A stretch of DNA of 64,000 nt, from positions 434,001 to 498,000 of the forward strand of contig NZ_CP022387.1 of NCBI RefSeq assembly GCF_002302635.1, in the 5' to 3' direction. This document shows, piece after piece, positions 34,761 through 43,521 of the stretch. A program made the position numbers and the translations under genes. The notes under the pieces were generated by a model, which was not told the origin of the DNA, ran no database searches, and worked only from the letters and a program-made list of their open reading frames with translations. This DNA comes from Capnocytophaga stomatis. GTDB taxonomy: Bacteria > Bacteroidota > Bacteroidia > Flavobacteriales > Flavobacteriaceae. Position 1 is the first letter of the stretch, and each line of letters begins with the position of its first letter.

Positions 34761-35639
34761 ATGAAAGCATATATTTTCCCTGGTCAAGGGGCTCAATTTG
34801 TAGGAATGGGACGCGATTTGTATGAAAAATCAAATAAAGCAAAAGATTTATTTGAGCAAGCAAATCAAATTTTAGGATTTTCCATTACGGAAATTATGTT
34901 TGGTGGCACTGATGAGGATTTGAAACAGACAAAAGTTACACAACCTGCCATTTTTCTTCATTCAGTGATTTTGAGTAAAGTTTTGGGAGAATCTTTTCAG
35001 CCTCAAATGGTTGCGGGACATTCATTAGGTGAATTTTCTGCATTGGTTGCTAATAAAACTCTTTCTTTTGAAGACGGATTACAATTGGTGTACAAACGAG
35101 CAATGGCAATGCAAAAGGCTTGTGAATCACAACCGGGAACGATGGCTGCCGTTTTAGGCTTGGAAGATGCTGTTGTTGAAGATGTTTGTAAAAAAATCGA
35201 AGGAATTGTTACTCCTGCAAATTACAATTGTCCTGGGCAATTAGTAATTTCTGGTGAACTTAATGCCGTTGAAAAAGCTTGTGAAGCAATGAAAGAAGCC
35301 GGTGCCAAACGTGCTTTAATTTTGCCAGTAGGCGGAGCTTTTCACTCAGTTTTGATGAAACCTGCAGAGGAAGAATTAGCAAAAGCCATTGAAAGTACAC
35401 ACTTTAACAAACCTATTTGTCCTGTATATCAAAATGTTACTACAACGGCTGTTAATAATCCTGATGAAATCAAGAAAAATTTAATAAATCAGCTAACTGC
35501 ACCTGTAAAATGGACGCAAAGTGTACAGCAAATGATTCAAGACGGGGCCTCGGAATTTATCGAAGTAGGACCAGGAAAAGTACTACAAGGTTTGGTTAAA
35601 AAAATTAATAAAGAAGCGGTTGTAAGTTCTGCGGAATAG
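34761..35639 (+). CDS. fabD: Malonyl-CoA:ACP transacylase
   Basis: Loads malonate on ACP for fatty acid synthesis. 292 aa. F-P-G-Q-G-A-Q at residues 5-11, nucleophile G-H-S-L-G-E (Ser near 89), the catalytic His in A-F-H-S and the C-terminal V-G-P-G-K-V-L. The ATG at 34761 is preferred over a TTG two codons upstream. It has its own promoter and terminator rather than lying in a fab cluster. Confidence 0.97.
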   Translation: MKAYIFPGQGAQFVGMGRDLYEKSNKAKDLFEQANQILGFSITEIMFGGTDEDLKQTKVTQPAIFLHSVILSKVLGESFQPQMVAGHSLGEFSALVANKTLSFEDGLQLVYKRAMAMQKACESQPGTMAAVLGLEDAVVEDVCKKIEGIVTPANYNCPGQLVISGELNAVEKACEAMKEAGAKRALILPVGGAFHSVLMKPAEEELAKAIESTHFNKPICPVYQNVTTTAVNNPDEIKKNLINQLTAPVKWTQSVQQMIQDGASEFIEVGPGKVLQGLVKKINKEAVVSSAE

Positions 35640-35654
35640 ACTCATTTTCAAAAT

Positions 35655-35705
35655 AAAATCAAAGTTAAAGTTACTCTTTTTCAGGAGCTTTGACTTTGAT
35701 TTTTT
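35655..35705 (+). terminator. Terminator after fabD
   Basis: AAAATCAAAGTTAAAG pairs with CTTTGACTTTGATTTT (one G-U) across a ~17-nt loop, followed by Ts. Confidence 0.75.
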
Positions 35706-35731
35706 AACTTTTTATCAACTGCAAAACTCAT

Positions 35732-36631
35732 ATGGAAACAATTTTAGAAATTAACAATTTATCCAAAAACTTTGGCAAGTTCAGAGCTGTGGATAATATT
35801 TCTTTTCGGATTGAAAAAGGCAATGTATATGGCTTGTTAGGTCCTAACGGAAGCGGAAAATCAACTACTTTGGGAATGATTCTTAATGTAGTAAATAAAA
35901 CCTCAGGAACGTATCAATGGTTCGGCGGAAATACTTCTAACCAACAGGCTCTCAAAAGGATAGGAGCTATTATTGAGCGACCTAATTTCTATCCGTATAT
36001 GTCAGCCTACGACAACCTGAAGTTGGTTTGTAAAATCAAAGAAATTTCTACCGACAAAATCCAAAGCAAACTAAAACTGGTAGGTTTATGGGAATATAAA
36101 GACCGTAAATTCAAGGCTTTTTCATTGGGAATGAAGCAGCGTTTGGCGATAGCTTCGGCTTTGTTAAATGACCCTGAAATATTAATTTTGGACGAACCCA
36201 CAAACGGTCTTGACCCTCAAGGGATACACAAAATCAGAGAGTTAATACAATACATTGCTTCACAAGGAGTTACTGTACTTTTGGCTTCACATTTATTAGA
36301 TGAAGTCGAAAAAGTATGCTCACACGTGATTGTTTTGCAACAAGGAAAAATGCTTTACAACGGACGTGTTGATGAGATGGTAACCAGCAACGGTTTTATT
36401 GAATTATCTTCTGAAAATAACGAAGAATTGCTTCATTTTTTGAGAAATAGTTCTGATTTTGATAGAATTATTTCCGAAAACGGAATTATCAAAGCCTTTC
36501 CGAAAACGGATATGAATGCTTCAGACCTAAATAAATTACTCTTTGAAAAAGGATTTTCCCTTTCACATTTAGTAAAACGAAAAGAAAGCCTTGAAAATCA
36601 ATTCCTAAAATTAACCAACAACCAAAATTAA
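35732..36631 (+). CDS. ABC transporter ATP-binding protein (ABC-2/BcrA-like)
   Basis: 299 aa. Walker A G-P-N-G-S-G-K-S-T at 37-45, signature F-S-L-G-M-K-Q-R, Walker B I-L-I-L-D-E-P-T and switch His in L-A-S-H-L-L-D-E. The ~90-residue C-terminal extension is as in BcrA-type ATPases of ABC-2 exporters (drug or bacteriocin immunity in other bacteria). Its partner permease is at 37534. An IS now lies between them; removing it leaves only 5 nt between this TAA and the permease ATG, so the two were a tight operon. Confidence 0.93.
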   Translation: METILEINNLSKNFGKFRAVDNISFRIEKGNVYGLLGPNGSGKSTTLGMILNVVNKTSGTYQWFGGNTSNQQALKRIGAIIERPNFYPYMSAYDNLKLVCKIKEISTDKIQSKLKLVGLWEYKDRKFKAFSLGMKQRLAIASALLNDPEILILDEPTNGLDPQGIHKIRELIQYIASQGVTVLLASHLLDEVEKVCSHVIVLQQGKMLYNGRVDEMVTSNGFIELSSENNEELLHFLRNSSDFDRIISENGIIKAFPKTDMNASDLNKLLFEKGFSLSHLVKRKESLENQFLKLTNNQN

Positions 36632-36636
36632 ACATT

Positions 36637-36654
36637 AAACCTGTCTAAACTTTT
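36637..36654 (+). repeat. Left terminal inverted repeat of the IS
   Basis: AAACCTGTCTAAACTTTT, 16 of 18 bases matching the right end. Confidence 0.85.
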
Positions 36655-36727
36655 TAAGAGGAAAATTAAAAGTTCCAAGAATTTTTAGCATTTTTGTTTT
36701 GCATAACAAAATGAAAATCAAGGAACT

Positions 36728-37522
36728 TTGAGCAAAGATATAATAAAAAAATGGATTATTTCCCATTTGAGTATTGGAAAAAGAGGATTTAAAACAAAAT
36801 TTGATTTATCATTAATTTTTCTTCTGATAGTCAAACGATTAAAAACAGGTTGCCAGTGGAGGGAACTTCCGGTAGAAGTGTATTTTAAAGACCAAAAAAT
36901 AAGCTATCAAACAGTCTATTATTATTTCAATAAATGGAGTAAAGATGGTAGTTTTAAGCGAATTTGGCTTAATTTGTTGCTTGAGAATCGGAGAAAATTA
37001 GATTTATCAAGCGTCCAACTTGATGGTAGTCATACTCGATGTCGAATGGGAGGGCAATCTGTTGGTTATCAGTTAAGAAAAAAGTCAAAGACCACGAATT
37101 CTATCTTTCTGTGTGATAATTTGGGGCAAATTTTAGCAATGGGTAGTCCAAAATCCGGTAATCATCACGATTTGAATGATATAGACTTTGTTTTAAAAGA
37201 GATTTTGAATCTTTTGGAGGAAGCGAAAATAGAGCATAAAGGCTTGTTTGTCAATGCAGATGCAGGTTTTGATAGCCGAGACTTAAAAAGTTTTTTACAG
37301 GAAAAAGAAATAATACCTAATATCAAACAAAATCCCAGAAATGGACAAAATGAAAATATTTATTTTGACGAAGAATTATATAAAAATCGGTTTAAAATAG
37401 AGAGAAGTTTTGCGTGGCTTGATGGTTTTAAAGGATTGATTATAAGATATGAAACCCTAAACACAACTTGGATGGCTATGTTGTATCTAGGGATTATACT
37501 AACATTTATTCGAAAAGTTTAA
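36728..37522 (+). CDS. IS5-family DDE transposase
   Basis: 264 aa, apparently intact. N-terminal helix-turn-helix-like region (Q-W-R-E-L-P-V; I-S-Y-Q-T-V-Y-Y-Y-F-N-K-W). DDE triad: Asp in V-Q-L-D-G-S-H-T, Asp in N-A-D-A-G-F-D and Glu in the signature Y-K-N-R-F-K-I-E-R-S-F-A-W. The start is TTG at 36728, sharing bases with the TGA of a six-codon leader (36711-36731), with AAGGA just before; translational coupling is plausible. No frameshift is needed. Confidence 0.92.
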   Translation: MSKDIIKKWIISHLSIGKRGFKTKFDLSLIFLLIVKRLKTGCQWRELPVEVYFKDQKISYQTVYYYFNKWSKDGSFKRIWLNLLLENRRKLDLSSVQLDGSHTRCRMGGQSVGYQLRKKSKTTNSIFLCDNLGQILAMGSPKSGNHHDLNDIDFVLKEILNLLEEAKIEHKGLFVNADAGFDSRDLKSFLQEKEIIPNIKQNPRNGQNENIYFDEELYKNRFKIERSFAWLDGFKGLIIRYETLNTTWMAMLYLGIILTFIRKV

Positions 37523-37530
37523 ACAAGTTT
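37513..37530 (-). repeat. Right terminal inverted repeat of the IS
   Basis: Minus strand AAACTTGTTTAAACTTTT; ends 3 nt before the permease ATG. Confidence 0.85.
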
Positions 37531-37533
37531 ATT

Positions 37534-38358
37534 ATGTTACGATTATTACAAATTGAACTTATCAAAATATGGAGCAATAAAAGCAGCCGATTTTTAATAA
37601 TTTCCTACTTTGGATTGCTAACGTTACTTTTCTTGCTTTCAATGGTTAAAATTGATTTTGGTAGTTTTGAATTTCATTTAGCAAAACAAGGAATTTTTGA
37701 CTTTCCGTACATTTGGCATTTTAACACTTACATTGCCGATTATTTTAAACTATTTCTCGCGATTGTCATCGTATCGATGGTTGCTAATGAGTATAGTAAT
37801 AAAACACTGAAACAGAATCTTATAGACGGATTAAGCAAAAAAGAATTCATTCTTTCAAAATTCCTTACTACTGTCCTATTTGCTTTAATTTCAACCTTTA
37901 TGGTTTTTGTAATTTCAATGATTTTGGGACTGATATATTCAAGTTTCGATGAAACGGGAATTATTTTCTCACAAATGGAATTTCTGCCTGCTTATTTTCT
38001 AAAATTAGTCGGTTTTTTCAGTATTTGCTTATTTTTTGCGGTTTTAACTCAAAAATCTGCCTTTTCTTTAGGATTTTTGGTTCTTTGGAGCATTGTGGAA
38101 ACTATTATCTCAGGTATTTCCTCGTATAATGATAATAAATTGGATTTCATCGTTCGTTTTCTTCCTTTAAAATCTATGGGTAATCTCATTAAAGAGCCTT
38201 TTACCAGAATGTCAGGCGTGAGAACGGCGGCAAATCAAGTTGGTGTGGAACTAAGTAGCGAATATGGCGTAGGTTTGATTGATGTTACGATAACTTCTGT
38301 TTGGATAGGAATTTTTATTTATTTTTCCTACTTTTTGATAAAACGAAGAGATTTATAA
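37534..38358 (+). CDS. ABC-2 type transporter permease
   Basis: 274 aa from the ATG at 37534 (M-L-R-L-L-Q-I-E-L-I-K-I-W). The longer frame from 37468 lies inside the IS and is rejected. About six membrane helices (~20-40, 65-85, 105-130, 150-175, 180-200, 245-265) in the ABC-2 pattern. It pairs with the ATPase at 35732. Its translation-start region is now IS sequence, and I found no outward TAnnTTTG box in the IS end, so expression may be lowered or depend on read-through. Confidence 0.88.
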   Translation: MLRLLQIELIKIWSNKSSRFLIISYFGLLTLLFLLSMVKIDFGSFEFHLAKQGIFDFPYIWHFNTYIADYFKLFLAIVIVSMVANEYSNKTLKQNLIDGLSKKEFILSKFLTTVLFALISTFMVFVISMILGLIYSSFDETGIIFSQMEFLPAYFLKLVGFFSICLFFAVLTQKSAFSLGFLVLWSIVETIISGISSYNDNKLDFIVRFLPLKSMGNLIKEPFTRMSGVRTAANQVGVELSSEYGVGLIDVTITSVWIGIFIYFSYFLIKRRDL

Positions 38359-38359
38359 G

Positions 38360-38400
38360 AAAAAAGGTCGGAAATTTGATAAATTTCCGACCTTTTTTAA
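38360..38400. terminator. Bidirectional terminator between the permease gene and lipA
   Basis: Perfect 18-bp stem AAAAAAGGTCGGAAATTT and its complement around a 3-nt loop; very strong. Confidence 0.92.
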
Positions 38401-39285
38401 TTACAAAACGTGCTTGTGGGCTCGGTAAGATGAACGAACCAAAGCTCCACTTTCAACGTGTCGGAAGCCTAACGACTCCCCTATTTCTTTATACTTAGCG
38501 AACTGGTCAGGTGTAATAAATTGTTTAACAGGCAAATGCCTTTTTGATGGCTGTAAATATTGCCCAATGGTAAGAACATCCAAATTCACCGATTTCAGGT
38601 CGTGAAGTGTTTCGATAACTTCCTCTTCTGTTTCCCCCAGACCGAGCATAATCCCTGATTTTGTGCGTTTTGCTCCATTGTCTTTCAAATATTTCAAAAC
38701 TCCCAAACTGCGGTCATACTTTGCTTGAATACGAACCTCTCTTGTCAAACGCCGAACAGTTTCCATATTATGTGAAATCACTTCCGGAGAAACTTCCAAC
38801 ATACGGTCTAAATGCCTCTCTATCCCTTGAAAATCAGGAATAAGCGTTTCTAATGTGGTTTCAGGATTCATTCGGCGGATGGCTTTCACTGTTTCAGCCC
38901 ACATTATGCTTCCCATATCCTTCAAGTCATCACGGTCAACCGAGGTTATAACGGCGTGTTTGATATTCATCAACTTGATGGAACGAGCCACCTTTTCAGG
39001 TTCTTCCCAATCCAAACTCTCAGGACGACCCGTTTTAACTCCGCAAAATCCGCAAGAGCGTGTACAAATATTTCCTAAAATCATAAACGTAGCCGTTCCT
39101 TCTCCCCAACATTCACCCATATTTGGGCAACTTCCTGATGTACAGATTGTATGAAGGTTATATTTATCAACTACATTTCTAAGTTCCGTATATTTTTTCC
39201 CTGTGGGTAATTTTACTCGAATCCATTTCGGTTTGCCTTTCGGAGGAAAAACATTCTTCTCCATTGTAGCACTATCTATACTCAT
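38401..39285 (-). CDS. lipA: Lipoyl synthase
   Basis: Radical-SAM enzyme that inserts two sulfurs into octanoyl groups of lipoate-dependent enzymes. 294 aa. Auxiliary cluster [12 protein letters not shown], radical-SAM C-T-R-S-C-G-F-C and the C-terminal R-S-S-Y-R that ligates the auxiliary cluster by Ser. Normal length. lipB is not adjacent. Confidence 0.97.
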   Translation of the reverse strand: MSIDSATMEKNVFPPKGKPKWIRVKLPTGKKYTELRNVVDKYNLHTICTSGSCPNMGECWGEGTATFMILGNICTRSCGFCGVKTGRPESLDWEEPEKVARSIKLMNIKHAVITSVDRDDLKDMGSIMWAETVKAIRRMNPETTLETLIPDFQGIERHLDRMLEVSPEVISHNMETVRRLTREVRIQAKYDRSLGVLKYLKDNGAKRTKSGIMLGLGETEEEVIETLHDLKSVNLDVLTIGQYLQPSKRHLPVKQFITPDQFAKYKEIGESLGFRHVESGALVRSSYRAHKHVL

Positions 39286-39311
39286 AATTTATTACTCTTG
39301 TAAACAATCCC

Positions 39312-39341
39312 CAAAAGTACAGCTTTTTTCTGAAATAACAA
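39312..39341 (-). promoter_or_regulatory. Promoter of lipA
   Basis: Minus strand TTG (39341-39339), 19-nt spacer, TACTTTTG (39319-39312), 26 nt before the ATG. Confidence 0.6.
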
Positions 39342-39348
39342 TTATTAC

Positions 39349-41778
39349 TTACTTAACTATGTATTTAGCTCCTTTAACTGTCTTAAATTCAGCTTCTCTG
39401 TCCTTTTTTTGTTTTTTAGCAATACATTTGCCTTTGTAGTAAACGCTTTTTCCAGCAGGAAGAAATACTTTACATTTTTGTCCGTTTAGAGAAATGATTT
39501 CAGCTTGTTCCAAAGAATGATTTTTCCATAAGAAACTCACTTCAAATCCGTTACGTGCTTTCATTCCTTTCATTTCCCCTTCTTTCCAATCAGGATGCGT
39601 AGGCAATGCCGGTAAGAAGCGAATTGTGTTATTTTTTCCGTGACTTTGCAATAACATTTCTGAAATTCCGGCAACTCCTCCGAAATTTCCATCAATTTGG
39701 AACGGCGGATGTGCACAGAACAAATTTGGATATGTTCCGCCAAGCTGACCGCCTTTAACTTCAGGGCTAACCGGCTTCAGTAATTGTCTTATCAATGTAA
39801 GAGCGTGATTTCCGTCTTGCAATCTTGCCCAGAAATTGATTTTCCAAGCTCTTGACCAGCCTGTTCCTCCATCGCCTCTCATTTCCAAGGTCTTTTGTGC
39901 GGCTTTGGCAAGTTCGGGCGTGTCCCAAGGAGTAATTTCATCATAAGGATACAATCCGTACAAATGCGAAACGTGACGATGTGTAGGCTCTGCATCATCC
40001 CAATCATCGAGCCACTCGTTCAAATCTCCATTTTTACCGATGGTGTTTGGTGCCGTGTTTTCTATGATATTCTTCCATTTTTTGCGTTTATCTGCATCAA
40101 CATTTAAAGCTTCTGAAGACTTCAACACACTGGAAAATAACTCTCTAATGATTTGCATATCCATTGTTGGTCCCATACAAGTAAAGCCAGTTTGTTTTTT
40201 GCCATCTTTAAGTTCAGGCAAAATATAGGCATTTTCAGGAGAGTTTGAAGGTGCTGTTACCCAGTAACCTGTTTTAGTATCTTTGATTAAAATATCCTCA
40301 AAAAACTGTGCAGCTCCTTTCAAAACAGGATAATATTCTTTCAAGAAATTGATATCTTGCGTAAATTTATAATGTTCCCAAATATGTTCGCAAAGCCAAG
40401 CTCCTCCCGTAAGCGTGGAACCCCAACCCGCACCTTCTCCCGGGGAAGTGAAAAACCAAGGATTACTAACCACGTGAGCTACCCAACCATTGGCATTATA
40501 GTATGCTTTCGCTGTCTTTTTTCCGTTAGGAACTAAATTTTTTGTAAAACGGTGCAAAGGCTCAGTTAAGTCAGATAAATTTGTGGATTCTGCTAACCAA
40601 TAATTCATTTGTACATTGATATTCAAATGATAATCTCCATTCCAAGGAGTTTGGTATTCTTCTGCCCACAAACCTTGCAAATTAGCAGGCAATAACCCTT
40701 TTCGTGATGAGGATATCAACAAATATCTACCAAAATTATAGTACAAAACAGGCAATAAAGCATCTTTTTCCCCTTTGTAAAATCTTTCTAATCGTTGTAA
40801 AGTAGTCAAACCTTCCACTTCTGCATTATTAGGCATTGTCCAACGATTGCGGTTGAATATCTTTTGATATTCATTTTGACTTTCTACCAAAGACTGACTA
40901 AAATTTTTCGCTGTTTTTTCAAGATATTTATTTGCTTTAGCCAAAACGTCTTCATTGTTGAGTTGTCCGCTTTCGTTATTGTAATTAGTTGAAGCACTTA
41001 TCTTTAAAACTACTTCTTTTGCAGAAATAACTCCTATGTGTGAAGTTTGAGTTTGCAAAGTTCCGTCAGTGTGTACCTCAACAATAGTTCCAAACTGCAT
41101 TCCTTTTTCCTCTTCATTAGGAAGCGTTCCCTTCATAATTATTTTACCGCTTTCGTAAGACACGGTAGCGTTTTCTTTCCTGAAAAGTGATATATCCAAA
41201 TTCAGTGGCTTTGTTCCTGAAAATTTAATCCAAACCAAATCATTTGCAAAATCAGCAAAAGCCTCCTGCTGAATTTGATTTCCGTCACGTTCAAAAGAAG
41301 TTCTGGCAACTGCTTTTTCCACATCAAGAACTCGTCTGTAATTTGTTACAGAAGCATCTGATTTCCAATCAATTTTCAGCTCTCCTAAAATTTGGTAACA
41401 ACCATAGTGGCAATTCGCTCCTCTGCCGAAGCAAGTTCCTTTTCCTTTAGCCACAAAATACTTTTGTAGTATTTGCTGAGCTTCCAAATTTTTGCCTTCC
41501 AGAAGCAAATCTTGAATTTCTTTTAGGTAAGAATGTGCCTGATGGTCATCCCCATCTTGATGCCCTCCTGACCAAAGAGAAATTTCGTTAAGTACAATTT
41601 TTTCAACATCAGTTTTGCCGAAAATCATTGCTCCCAAACGTCCATTCCCGATAGGAAGACTTTCAGTAAAATAATTTGCAGGCTTATCAAACACGACAGA
41701 AACGTCTTGTTTTTGAGCTTTCATACTTGTTGTAAAGCAACACAACAACAAAAAAATAAGTAAGGTTGGTTTTTCCAT
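39349..41778 (-). CDS. GH95-family alpha-L-fucosidase (or alpha-L-galactosidase)
   Basis: 809 aa from the ATG at 41778, which gives a signal peptide (L-L-I-F-L-L-L-C-C-F-T-T-S-M-K-A-Q). The upstream extension to 41910 crosses the terminator of the next gene. The N-terminal GH95 domain has S-L-P-I-G-N-G-R-L-G-A-M-I-F-G and L-N-E-I-S-L-W-S-G-G. The (alpha/alpha)6 core has N-L-Q-G-L-W, W-N-G-D-Y-H-L-N-I-N-V-Q-M-N-Y-W, a T-H-R-H-V-S-H-L-Y-G segment and I-D-G-N-F-G-G near the C terminus, where the family's catalytic Asn/Asp residues lie. It is probably periplasmic, removing fucose from host glycans (inference). No SusCD partners nearby. Confidence 0.93.
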   Translation of the reverse strand: MEKPTLLIFLLLCCFTTSMKAQKQDVSVVFDKPANYFTESLPIGNGRLGAMIFGKTDVEKIVLNEISLWSGGHQDGDDHQAHSYLKEIQDLLLEGKNLEAQQILQKYFVAKGKGTCFGRGANCHYGCYQILGELKIDWKSDASVTNYRRVLDVEKAVARTSFERDGNQIQQEAFADFANDLVWIKFSGTKPLNLDISLFRKENATVSYESGKIIMKGTLPNEEEKGMQFGTIVEVHTDGTLQTQTSHIGVISAKEVVLKISASTNYNNESGQLNNEDVLAKANKYLEKTAKNFSQSLVESQNEYQKIFNRNRWTMPNNAEVEGLTTLQRLERFYKGEKDALLPVLYYNFGRYLLISSSRKGLLPANLQGLWAEEYQTPWNGDYHLNINVQMNYWLAESTNLSDLTEPLHRFTKNLVPNGKKTAKAYYNANGWVAHVVSNPWFFTSPGEGAGWGSTLTGGAWLCEHIWEHYKFTQDINFLKEYYPVLKGAAQFFEDILIKDTKTGYWVTAPSNSPENAYILPELKDGKKQTGFTCMGPTMDMQIIRELFSSVLKSSEALNVDADKRKKWKNIIENTAPNTIGKNGDLNEWLDDWDDAEPTHRHVSHLYGLYPYDEITPWDTPELAKAAQKTLEMRGDGGTGWSRAWKINFWARLQDGNHALTLIRQLLKPVSPEVKGGQLGGTYPNLFCAHPPFQIDGNFGGVAGISEMLLQSHGKNNTIRFLPALPTHPDWKEGEMKGMKARNGFEVSFLWKNHSLEQAEIISLNGQKCKVFLPAGKSVYYKGKCIAKKQKKDREAEFKTVKGAKYIVK

Positions 41779-41864
41779 AGATAAAATAATTTTATAGTTT
41801 CTAAAATAATTTATTCCTAAGTAAAATCCGTTAAAGACTAATTTTTCACAAAATAAATAATGAA

Positions 41865-41901
41865 ACAAAAATCCTAAGAAACAATTTCTTAGGATTTTTG
41901 C
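41865..41901 (-). terminator. Terminator of the OmpA-like gene at 41931
   Basis: Perfect 16-bp arms CAAAAATCCTAAGAAA and complement, 30 nt after the stop on the minus strand. Confidence 0.88.
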
Positions 41902-41930
41902 AACTGACATATAGTCTATTATTTTTTTAT

Positions 41931-43109
41931 TTATTTCAACTCGAAAGTTGCTCTACGTGCAATCTGACGTGCTCTTGGAGAAGTTTTATTAACAGATGTG
42001 TCCTCTCCTCTTCCTTCAGTAGAAATTCTTGAAGCTTCAACACCTGCATCAATTAACAATTTCTTAACTGCTTCCGCTCTCTTGTTAGAAAGTGATTGGT
42101 TGTAATCAGTTCCACCAAGCTCATCTGCAAATCCTACAATGTTGATATTTGCATTAGAGTTAGATTTCAAGAACTTAGAAACAAAATCAACTGCCCAAGT
42201 AGAAGACATTTGTGGTTTTGATGAATTAAAGTCAAAATACGTACTTATATAACCTTTTCTGATTAAGTCCGCAGCCATATCTCCGTCTTCAGTCAAAGAT
42301 TTTACGCTTTCTTTAGTTGCATAATTATCGTTTACATAGTTTTCAACCTCATCAGGAACACCATTTCCGTTTGCATCGTTCATTTTATTTTGCTTATTAG
42401 CAACTTCTTGCTGCAATCCTGAAACATCTCCTTCCAATGAAGCTAAACGTTCTTCAATTTTCTCGAATTTGCTTCCTTCGTGATGCCAATCAGCGTGTTT
42501 TCCGTGTTTTCCTAAAGCGATTTGCAACCCGATAGTTGCTGCAACATTAACTCCTTGAATACCTCTTCTGTCTGATTGTGAGAAAGTATCGAATGTTCTT
42601 TGTTGTCTTGCATTGAAGAAGATAGATGCATCTGCCAATAAAGTTACTCTGTTAGAGATTCGTAACTGAGGTGTCAAACCTGCTACGATGAAAGCAACTT
42701 GGTCCGCACTTGAAAGTGCGTCGCTGTTAAGCTGTCCGTATCCAACCCCTGCGTGAGCAAGCAATCCCAAATCGCTTGTCCATTCTTCAAAAGACAGAAC
42801 ACGCCCCACGTTCGCAACTCCTTGCAAATTAACATTCCAGAAATTCGACTCAAATTTATTGCTATTATCTCCTTCTTTGAAAGAATCATATCCTCCTCCC
42901 AAACGAAGCCCGAATTTGTTATTGAACATATAACGAACTCCCGCGTTTGCTCCCCACAAACTTGGTGTAGAAGCCGAATGCTGTGCTGAAAAAGGAGCTA
43001 TAGGCTTGTTTATTCCTCCGTTGAAGTCAATTGACCACTTATTGTAATTCTCTTGAGCTTGTGCCCCAACAAAAACCAGTGAAGCCAAAGCAAAAATGTG
43101 TTTTTTCAT
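41931..43109 (-). CDS. OmpA-family protein with barrel and calcium-type linker
   Basis: 392 aa. Signal peptide 1-19 (F-V-G-A-Q-A-Q). Residues ~22-205 are an eight-strand-type barrel. A His-rich turn (G-K-H-G-K-H-A-D-W-H-H-E-G) sits at ~205-217, then a short coiled coil ~220-245, then D-A-N-G-N-G-V-P-D-E, a thrombospondin-type-3-like Ca loop. The C-terminal OmpA domain (~290-392) has I-N-I-V-G-F-A-D-E-L-G-G and N-K-R-A-E-A-V-K-K-L. Typical major porin-like protein of flavobacteria. It differs from the OmpA-like gene at 33394 in its linker. Confidence 0.93.
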   Translation of the reverse strand: MKKHIFALASLVFVGAQAQENYNKWSIDFNGGINKPIAPFSAQHSASTPSLWGANAGVRYMFNNKFGLRLGGGYDSFKEGDNSNKFESNFWNVNLQGVANVGRVLSFEEWTSDLGLLAHAGVGYGQLNSDALSSADQVAFIVAGLTPQLRISNRVTLLADASIFFNARQQRTFDTFSQSDRRGIQGVNVAATIGLQIALGKHGKHADWHHEGSKFEKIEERLASLEGDVSGLQQEVANKQNKMNDANGNGVPDEVENYVNDNYATKESVKSLTEDGDMAADLIRKGYISTYFDFNSSKPQMSSTWAVDFVSKFLKSNSNANINIVGFADELGGTDYNQSLSNKRAEAVKKLLIDAGVEASRISTEGRGEDTSVNKTSPRARQIARRATFELK

Positions 43110-43144
43110 ACTATTTTTAAATTACTTTAAATTATTGATTGGGG

Positions 43145-43152
43145 CAAATATA
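43145..43152 (-). promoter_or_regulatory. -7 box of the OmpA-like gene at 41931
   Basis: TATATTTG on the minus strand, 35 nt before the ATG. Confidence 0.55.
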
Positions 43153-43189
43153 CATTTTTTTAACTTAAAAAAAATGTTTTAACCGTTTT

Positions 43190-43480
43190 TTAACGTTTTT
43201 CTTTATATTTTAATAACATTCTTTCCAAAGGAGTTATTGAACTATCAACTCCCTCTTCAAATGTTTTGAATTGCTTTTTCACTACCAAACTTTCTCCTGG
43301 TACGTGTACTTTTATTTCTACAATTTTATTTTCTTTTGAACTTGTGTTTTCTAATTTTAAATGAACATCTGCCTCTATTATTCTATCATAAAAATGATCC
43401 AACTTATCCATTTTTTTCTGAATAAAATCAACCAATTTTTGATCTACCGTAAAATCTACTGGGTGTACATAAACTTTCAT
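43190..43480 (-). CDS. hpf: Ribosome hibernation-promoting factor, short form
   Basis: 96 aa, HPF/RaiA beta-alpha fold: M-K-V-Y-V-H-P-V-D-F then L-D-H-F-Y-D-R-I-I-E-A-D-V and the basic tail L-L-K-Y-K-E-K-R. It lacks the long C-terminal dimer domain, so it would act as short HPF in 100S ribosome formation. It lies 41 nt downstream of xerC and is likely co-transcribed. In many flavobacteria tRNA genes and tuf follow hpf; here an OmpA-like gene follows instead. Confidence 0.93.
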   Translation of the reverse strand: MKVYVHPVDFTVDQKLVDFIQKKMDKLDHFYDRIIEADVHLKLENTSSKENKIVEIKVHVPGESLVVKKQFKTFEEGVDSSITPLERMLLKYKEKR

Positions 43481-43521
43481 AAACTAAACTTTTTAAAAGG
43501 TTTAACAATCTACTTTATTTT

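Larger units (their letters stand above)
36637..37530. mobile_element. IS5-family insertion sequence (894 bp), complete
   Basis: 18-bp terminal inverted repeats: 36637-36654 and the complement of 37513-37530, both reading AAACYTGTYTAAACTTTT. One transposase gene fills the interior. The flanks show a 3-bp direct repeat ATT (36634-36636 and 37531-37533). A 3-bp A-N-T duplication and the size suggest the ISL2 or IS427 subgroup; that assignment is inference. It splits an ABC transporter operon. Confidence 0.88.

Noticed and set aside
37468-37533. Longer N terminus for the ABC permease
   Set aside because: These codons are IS sequence; the native start at 37534 fits the reconstructed operon.
41779-41910. 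Longer N terminus for the GH95 enzyme
   Set aside because: It crosses the terminator of the neighbouring OmpA-like gene and would bury the signal peptide.
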